From an uncultured Agathobaculum sp. (GTDB lineage Bacteria > Bacillota > Clostridia > Oscillospirales > Butyricicoccaceae), in assembly GCF_944380985.1 (NCBI RefSeq), contig NZ_CALWJJ010000001.1, forward strand, positions 62,001-126,000: 64,000 nt of DNA, read 5' to 3'. Within the stretch, counting starts at the first letter, position 1; each line of letters starts with the position of its first letter. Under the pieces are notes generated by a model. It was not told where the DNA came from and searched no databases. It worked only from the letters and a program-made list of their open reading frames with translations. Shown one piece after another: positions 59,802 to 64,000 of this stretch. Position numbers and translations under genes: made by a program.

Positions 59802-62210
59802 ATGAAACTGCCATTTTCCTGGCTTTCAGACTACACCGATATTTCCGGCGTCACACCCAAAGAGTATGACGCAAAGCTCACTATGTCCGGCTCTAAGGTC
59901 GAGGAAGTCTACTACCTCGGCGCTGAGATCGAAAACGTCGTGACCGGCAAAGTACTGTCCGTCGTCGATCACCCGGACTCCGACCATCTGAAAATCTGCC
60001 AGCTCGACGTCGGCCAGGGCGAGCCGATCCAGATCGTCACCGGCGCGCCCAATGTAACGCCGGACACAGTCGGCGAGGTCTGCCCGGTCGCGCTGCACAA
60101 GTCCACGCTGCCCGGCGGAATCAAGATCACCCGCGGCAAGCTGCGCGGCGAGGTATCGAACGGCATGATGTGCTCGTTTCAGGAGCTTGGCCTGACGCAC
60201 GGCTGCGTGCCCTATGCGTGCGAGAACGGCATCCTATTCCTGCCTGCGGGCACGCCGGTGGGCGAGGATGTCAAAAAAGTGCTCGGCCTGGACGACTACG
60301 TCGCGGATTTTGAGATCACCTCCAACCGGCCGGACTGCTTAAGCGTCATCGGCCTGGCGCGCGAGACTGCCGCAACTTTTGACCGTCCGTTCCATGTCAC
60401 CGCTCCATCCGTCAAGGGCGCGGGTGACGACATCGGAAAATATATGTCAGTCGAAGTGCGCGACCCCAACCTGTGCCCGCGCTACACCGCGCGCCTGGTC
60501 AAAAACATCAAGATCGAGCCATCGCCCGCCTGGATGCGTGAACGTCTGCATGCCTCCGGCGTCCGTCCGATTAATAACATTGTCGACATCACCAACTATG
60601 TCATGCTCGAGTACGGCCAGCCCATGCATGCGTTTGACTATTCCTGCTTGTCCGACGGTAAGATTATCGTGCGCCGGGCGCGCAACGGCGAGGCCATCCA
60701 GACGCTTGACGGCCAGGACCACGATCTAACCGACCAGATGCTCGCCATCTGCGACAATGATAAGCCGGTCGCGGTTGCGGGTGTTATGGGCGGCGCAAAC
60801 TCTGAGATCGAGGACGACACCCGGACCGTCGTCTTTGAGTCGGCCTGCTTCCATGGCGCGACCGTCCGTGTGACTGCCAAAATACTCGGCATGCGCACCG
60901 AGGCGTCCGGCCGCTTTGAAAAGGGTCTCGATCCACGCATGACGCTCGACGCGGTCAACCGCGCCTGCGAGCTGGTCGAGCTGCTGGGTGCGGGCGAAGT
61001 GGTCGATGGCATCATTGATGTGGACAATACGGACCCGACCCCTAAGCGCCTGCCCTTCGAGCCAGATAGGATGAACAATCTGCTCGGTCTTTCGCTTCCG
61101 GCTGCGGAGCAGCAGGGCTATCTTGAGAAGCTGGGCTTTACAGTTGAGAACGGCGAGGTCATCGTGCCAAGCTTCCGTACGGACATCGCGCGCATGTGCG
61201 ATTTGGCCGAGGAGGTCGCGCGCATGTACGGCTATGACAAGATCCCGACCACGCTTTACGCGGGCGAGATGGTGCAGGGCGAATACAGCCCGCGTCAGAT
61301 GGCCGAGCGCGCTGCCTCACTCGTCTGCCGCGAGGCGGGCTTTGACGAGGCCATGACCCACTCGTTCATTTCACCCAAGTTCTATGACTTGATCGGTTGG
61401 GCTGCTGACGATCCGCGCCGTATCTCGACTACCATCCGAAACCCCTTGGGCGAAGATTTCAGCATCATGCGCACAACCGTGCTGCCCTCTATGCTGCAAT
61501 CACTCGCACACAATCATGCGCACCGCAATCCGGCAGCGTCGCTCTATGAGATGGGCACGGTCTACCTCCCCGCCGTCAAGGACGGCAAGGCTGACGCCGA
61601 TGTGCTCCCGCACGAGAAAAAGGTGCTGACGCTCGGCTCATATGGCCGCTTGTCTTTCTTCCAGTTTAAAGGGGTTATCGAGGCGATTTGCCGCGAGCTT
61701 AATGTCAAGGACGTGCAGTTTGTGCCCGAAAAGGCAAACCCCTCCTATCATCCGGGCCGCTGCGCAAGCGTGCTAATCGGCGGCACGCCGGCTGGCGTAT
61801 TTGGCACAGTGCACCCAGCGGTCGCCGAGCGCTGCGGCCTGTCCGGCGAAGTGCTCGCGGCCGAGCTGGCACTCGACGCGCTGTTTGCAGCCATCAACCC
61901 TGAAAAATTGTATCACCCGCTGCCCAAGTTCCCTGCTTCGACGCGCGACATCGCAGTGCTTGTCGACGACGATGTTCCCGCAGCCGCAATGCAGGCTGCA
62001 ATCGAGCAGGCAGCCGGCGCGATCCTTGAGTCAGCGCGCTTGTTTGACGTATATAAAGGTCAGGGCATTCCGGCGGGCAAGAAGTCGGTCGCGTACTCGC
62101 TGTCCATGCGTGCGCCCGACCGCACGCTGACCGACGAGGAATGCGACAAGGCGATGAAAGGCGCGCTCGCAGCGCTCGAAAAGGGCTTCGGTGCCGTGCT
62201 GCGCAGCTAA
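59802..62210 (+). CDS. pheT: Phenylalanyl-tRNA synthetase beta subunit
   Basis: An 802-residue beta subunit: MKLPFSWLSDYTDISGVTPK, a tRNA-binding EMAP-like domain (HPDSDHLKICQLDVGQGEPI), B3/B4 editing domain (NRPDCLSVIGLARETAATFD), B5 domain, SRDI-type catalytic-like core (FDEAMTHSFISPKFYDLIGW) and C-terminal anticodon-binding FDX-ACB domain (FPASTRDIAVLVDDDVPAAA). The start at 59802 is preceded by AAAGGAG with 12-nt spacing; the longer upstream frame crosses hairpin element E3 and is not coding. Confidence 0.96.
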   Translation: MKLPFSWLSDYTDISGVTPKEYDAKLTMSGSKVEEVYYLGAEIENVVTGKVLSVVDHPDSDHLKICQLDVGQGEPIQIVTGAPNVTPDTVGEVCPVALHKSTLPGGIKITRGKLRGEVSNGMMCSFQELGLTHGCVPYACENGILFLPAGTPVGEDVKKVLGLDDYVADFEITSNRPDCLSVIGLARETAATFDRPFHVTAPSVKGAGDDIGKYMSVEVRDPNLCPRYTARLVKNIKIEPSPAWMRERLHASGVRPINNIVDITNYVMLEYGQPMHAFDYSCLSDGKIIVRRARNGEAIQTLDGQDHDLTDQMLAICDNDKPVAVAGVMGGANSEIEDDTRTVVFESACFHGATVRVTAKILGMRTEASGRFEKGLDPRMTLDAVNRACELVELLGAGEVVDGIIDVDNTDPTPKRLPFEPDRMNNLLGLSLPAAEQQGYLEKLGFTVENGEVIVPSFRTDIARMCDLAEEVARMYGYDKIPTTLYAGEMVQGEYSPRQMAERAASLVCREAGFDEAMTHSFISPKFYDLIGWAADDPRRISTTIRNPLGEDFSIMRTTVLPSMLQSLAHNHAHRNPAASLYEMGTVYLPAVKDGKADADVLPHEKKVLTLGSYGRLSFFQFKGVIEAICRELNVKDVQFVPEKANPSYHPGRCASVLIGGTPAGVFGTVHPAVAERCGLSGEVLAAELALDALFAAINPEKLYHPLPKFPASTRDIAVLVDDDVPAAAMQAAIEQAAGAILESARLFDVYKGQGIPAGKKSVAYSLSMRAPDRTLTDEECDKAMKGALAALEKGFGAVLRS

Positions 62211-62263
62211 AAGACAGCCTATCCGGCGCAGTGCCGCCTATCGCCTCCGGATTTGCGGCTTAT

Positions 62264-62305
62264 AAAAAACGGAGAGCGACCGATTGTGGTCGCTCTCCGT
62301 TTTTT
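62264..62305 (+). terminator. Bidirectional terminator after pheT
   Basis: AAAAAACGGAGAGCGACC, GATTGT, GGTCGCTCTCCGTTTTTT, a perfect long stem 54 nt after pheT. It also ends the minus-strand unit from the right. Confidence 0.93.
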
Positions 62306-62609
62306 AATCCTCGTCCTCGTCCAGCACAATGCGCCAGAGCAGATACAGCCAGCTTGCCGCAAACAACATGAACAACACCCCGCGGAATCTCCGAAACAGC
62401 TTGGAAAAGCAGCTTCCCAGCCACAAGCCGAGTGAGAGCAGGCATGCCTCAAATACAGCAAAGTCAAACAGTGAAAAGCTGCGCGCCTTCGATACAGCGT
62501 AATCCGTCCACCGGCTGGCGTGGCTGCGCGCGTCGTTTGCGTAGCCCAGCACTTGTTCCGCGCGTGCGCGCAGGGCGTCACGGTCAATGTTTTCCAAATA
62601 GTTTTTCAT
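62304..62609 (-). CDS. Small membrane protein of unknown function
   Basis: A 101-residue protein with a charged amphipathic N-terminus (NYLENIDRDALRARAEQVLG) and two hydrophobic segments (about 47-67 and 77-95), ending in acidic DEDED. I do not recognise the family. The ATG at 62609 is preceded by GGAGAGAG. It is 16 nt downstream of the exonuclease gene and probably cotranscribed with it and the DUF2461 gene. Confidence 0.7.
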   Translation of the reverse strand: MKNYLENIDRDALRARAEQVLGYANDARSHASRWTDYAVSKARSFSLFDFAVFEACLLSLGLWLGSCFSKLFRRFRGVLFMLFAASWLYLLWRIVLDEDED

Positions 62610-62625
62610 AGCTTGCTCTCTCCTT

Positions 62626-63267
62626 TTATTTTGGTTCTTTTCGGGGATGGACAAATGCCTTTGCACCCTTTACCTGCTTTGCAATGCTGCACGGCACGGT
62701 ACCCATGGACGAGATACGTCCCAGCCGCATACCGATCTTTTCCGCCAGTGCATCCGCATCCGCACTACATGTTGTGCGCAAAGCGGCCTGCAAGATCATG
62801 CCGGCCGCGTGTGCATCCGACCCCGCCTCGTGATGGTCGAGCGCGATGCCAAGCGCATCAGCTACCGTGTCCAGCTTGTGGTTGGGCAGATCAGGCCACA
62901 CGCGCTGCGCTACCTTTACCGTGCAAACATACCGGCACGCGGGAATGCGCAGATGATAGTGCGCAAGGCAGGCGTTCAGCACGCCTATATCGAACATCGC
63001 ATTGTGGCAGACGAGCACGCTGCCCTCGGCCTCAGCCGCCAACATGCGCCATACAGCGTCAAACGGCGGCGCGTCCACTACCATCTGTTCCGTGATGTGG
63101 TTGACGCGCACATTGCCCCAGTGGAACTTACGCGCACTCTCAGGCGGCCGGATCAGTGACACCCGCTCATAGACCAGCGCACCATCCTCAAAAATGCTTG
63201 CGCCGAGCGCGCAGGCACTGAGCGGTGAAGCGTTTCCAGTCTCAAAATCGAGTGCGAGATACCTCAT
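62626..63267 (-). CDS. DEDDh 3'-5' exonuclease (DnaQ/PolC-exo-like)
   Basis: A 213-residue exonuclease domain protein: RYLALDFETGNASPLSACAL (Asp and Glu of ExoI), LVCHNAMFDIGVLNACLAHY (ExoII Asp), and LDHHEAGSDAHAAGMILQAA (ExoIII His and Asp). All four metal-binding acids and the His are present. The last 40 or so residues are basic and of unknown role. It may act in proofreading or RNA/DNA trimming. Its start overlaps the DUF2461 stop (ATGA). Confidence 0.9.
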   Translation of the reverse strand: MRYLALDFETGNASPLSACALGASIFEDGALVYERVSLIRPPESARKFHWGNVRVNHITEQMVVDAPPFDAVWRMLAAEAEGSVLVCHNAMFDIGVLNACLAHYHLRIPACRYVCTVKVAQRVWPDLPNHKLDTVADALGIALDHHEAGSDAHAAGMILQAALRTTCSADADALAEKIGMRLGRISSMGTVPCSIAKQVKGAKAFVHPRKEPK

Positions 63268-63965
63268 TGCAGCGCCTCCCTCCGCCCCGCTTCGGCGCGC
63301 TCTTTGGCGGCCAGCATCAAACGGTAAAACGGCGCAATGCGCTGCATATTCTCGATCATCGGCCGGACGAACGAACCGTCCAGAATAGGGGCAAAATCAT
63401 CGCATGCGCGAAAATCTACGCCGATCTCCTTGCGCTCAAGCCAGTCGCGGTAGGCAGGGTCGGCGTTCGGAAATTTGGCGCGCCTATACATTTCACCTGC
63501 TATGCGCATCTGCCGACAGCCTTGCACCGCCTCAAATGCATCAAGAAACAACTTGTCCTTACGAAGAACCATCTCGCGCAGGGCCTCCATCTCACCCCTG
63601 CCCCACGCACCCCAGCAGCCGTAGGCCCAGTATTCAGGGTGGACTTCAAAATAATAACAGGGAACAGACTCCCGCTCGCGCCGTGGTCGGCGAAAAAACA
63701 GCCACAGGTTGGCGCGGTAGAGCGTTTTGTCCTTGGTATATCTGGTATCGCGCCGCACGCGCGATACCATGCGCGAGGGCGTGACGACAAACTGCGGGTC
63801 TATCTCGAGCATCACGGGGGTCATCTCGTCGATCAGCTCGTAAAACGGCTGTATAGCCAGCCGCTTGATCTCGTCCTTATGGGCCTCGTAAAATTCCTTG
63901 CTGTTTTGCAGGCGGTTGAGCTGCAGCAGGTCGATGCCCGCGGCGTGAAAGCCTGTGAATGCCAT
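63264..63965 (-). CDS. DUF2461 family protein
   Basis: A 233-residue protein: DLLQLNRLQNSKEFYEAHKD, FVVTPSRMVSRVRRDTRYTK, DKTLYRANLWLFFRRPRRER and FEVHPEYWAYGCWGAWGRGE. These match the DUF2461 pattern of unknown function. The start is placed at the ATG at 63965, preceded at some distance by GAAAGGTGG; an upstream in-frame start at 63995 is possible and would lie at the window edge. Cotranscribed with the exonuclease gene. Confidence 0.85.
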   Translation of the reverse strand: MAFTGFHAAGIDLLQLNRLQNSKEFYEAHKDEIKRLAIQPFYELIDEMTPVMLEIDPQFVVTPSRMVSRVRRDTRYTKDKTLYRANLWLFFRRPRRERESVPCYYFEVHPEYWAYGCWGAWGRGEMEALREMVLRKDKLFLDAFEAVQGCRQMRIAGEMYRRAKFPNADPAYRDWLERKEIGVDFRACDDFAPILDGSFVRPMIENMQRIAPFYRLMLAAKERAEAGRREALQ

Positions 63966-64000
63966 GGGAAAGGGCACCACCTTTCTTTTTAACATTGTAC

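Overview
This is a GC-rich, spore-forming, Gram-positive-type bacterial chromosome segment, most likely a clostridial anaerobe of the Oscillospirales/Butyricicoccaceae kind. That placement is inferred from gene content: SpoIIE, SpoIIAA-SpoIIAB-SigF, T-boxes, an S-box riboswitch, a KOW protein between map and infA, a CD1871A-type CXXC protein and oxygen-sensitive 2-hydroxyacyl-CoA dehydratase proteins. It was not tested by database search. I see no rRNA, tRNA, CRISPR array, prophage or insertion sequence.

Layout. 1-2255 (minus): rimP-nusA-ylxR-ylxQ, cut by the left edge, with its promoter. 2365-19753 (minus): one long S10/spc/alpha ribosomal super-operon reading rpsJ to rplQ, including secY, adk, map, a KOW protein, infA, rpmJ and rpoA. 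It starts at a strong promoter with a leader of about 360 nt and ends at a classic terminator. Several gaps inside it are unusually long and full of hairpins, and one holds a second strong promoter before rpsH. 19893-22430 (minus): dusB, an ECF sigma factor and its membrane anti-sigma factor. 22545-27932 (minus): fabF-like ketosynthase, acyl-CoA synthetase, a TlpA-like lipoprotein, a CXXC mini-protein and a 4Fe-4S membrane protein, then an Sfp-type phosphopantetheinyl transferase with its own promoter. 28235-32656 (minus): spoIIE, an internally deleted MATE transporter, udp, DUF951 and GNAT genes. 32758-36160: S1-domain protein (plus), rarA (minus), hisC (plus). 36246-39116 (minus): copA-csoR with a CsoR-type operator. 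39232-41686 (minus): aldose epimerase, and metK under a SAM-I riboswitch. 41723-46183 (plus): a two-gene dehydratase/activase system. 46295-51181 (plus): feoAB, pcrA. 51208-54730: XRE regulator (plus), then folC and spoIIAA-spoIIAB-sigF (minus). 54870-57855: valS with a T-box (minus). 58135-62210: pheS-pheT with a T-box (plus). 62304-63965 (minus): a small membrane protein, a DEDDh exonuclease and a DUF2461 protein.

The most interesting unexplained signal is a composite multi-hairpin element of about 120-130 nt. It is present three times: on both sides of rpmJ and between pheS and pheT. All copies lie in the same orientation relative to transcription, inside translation operons, and their stems differ by compensatory changes. 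It looks like a structured RNA element or mobile hairpin repeat that I cannot name. A second notable point is an in-frame, strongly ribosome-bound internal start in copA, predicted to release its C-terminal CopZ-like domain as a separate copper chaperone. Others are a motif shared by the leaders of rplC and rpsH, and a ketosynthase/acyl-activating/PPTase neighbourhood with no carrier protein in view.
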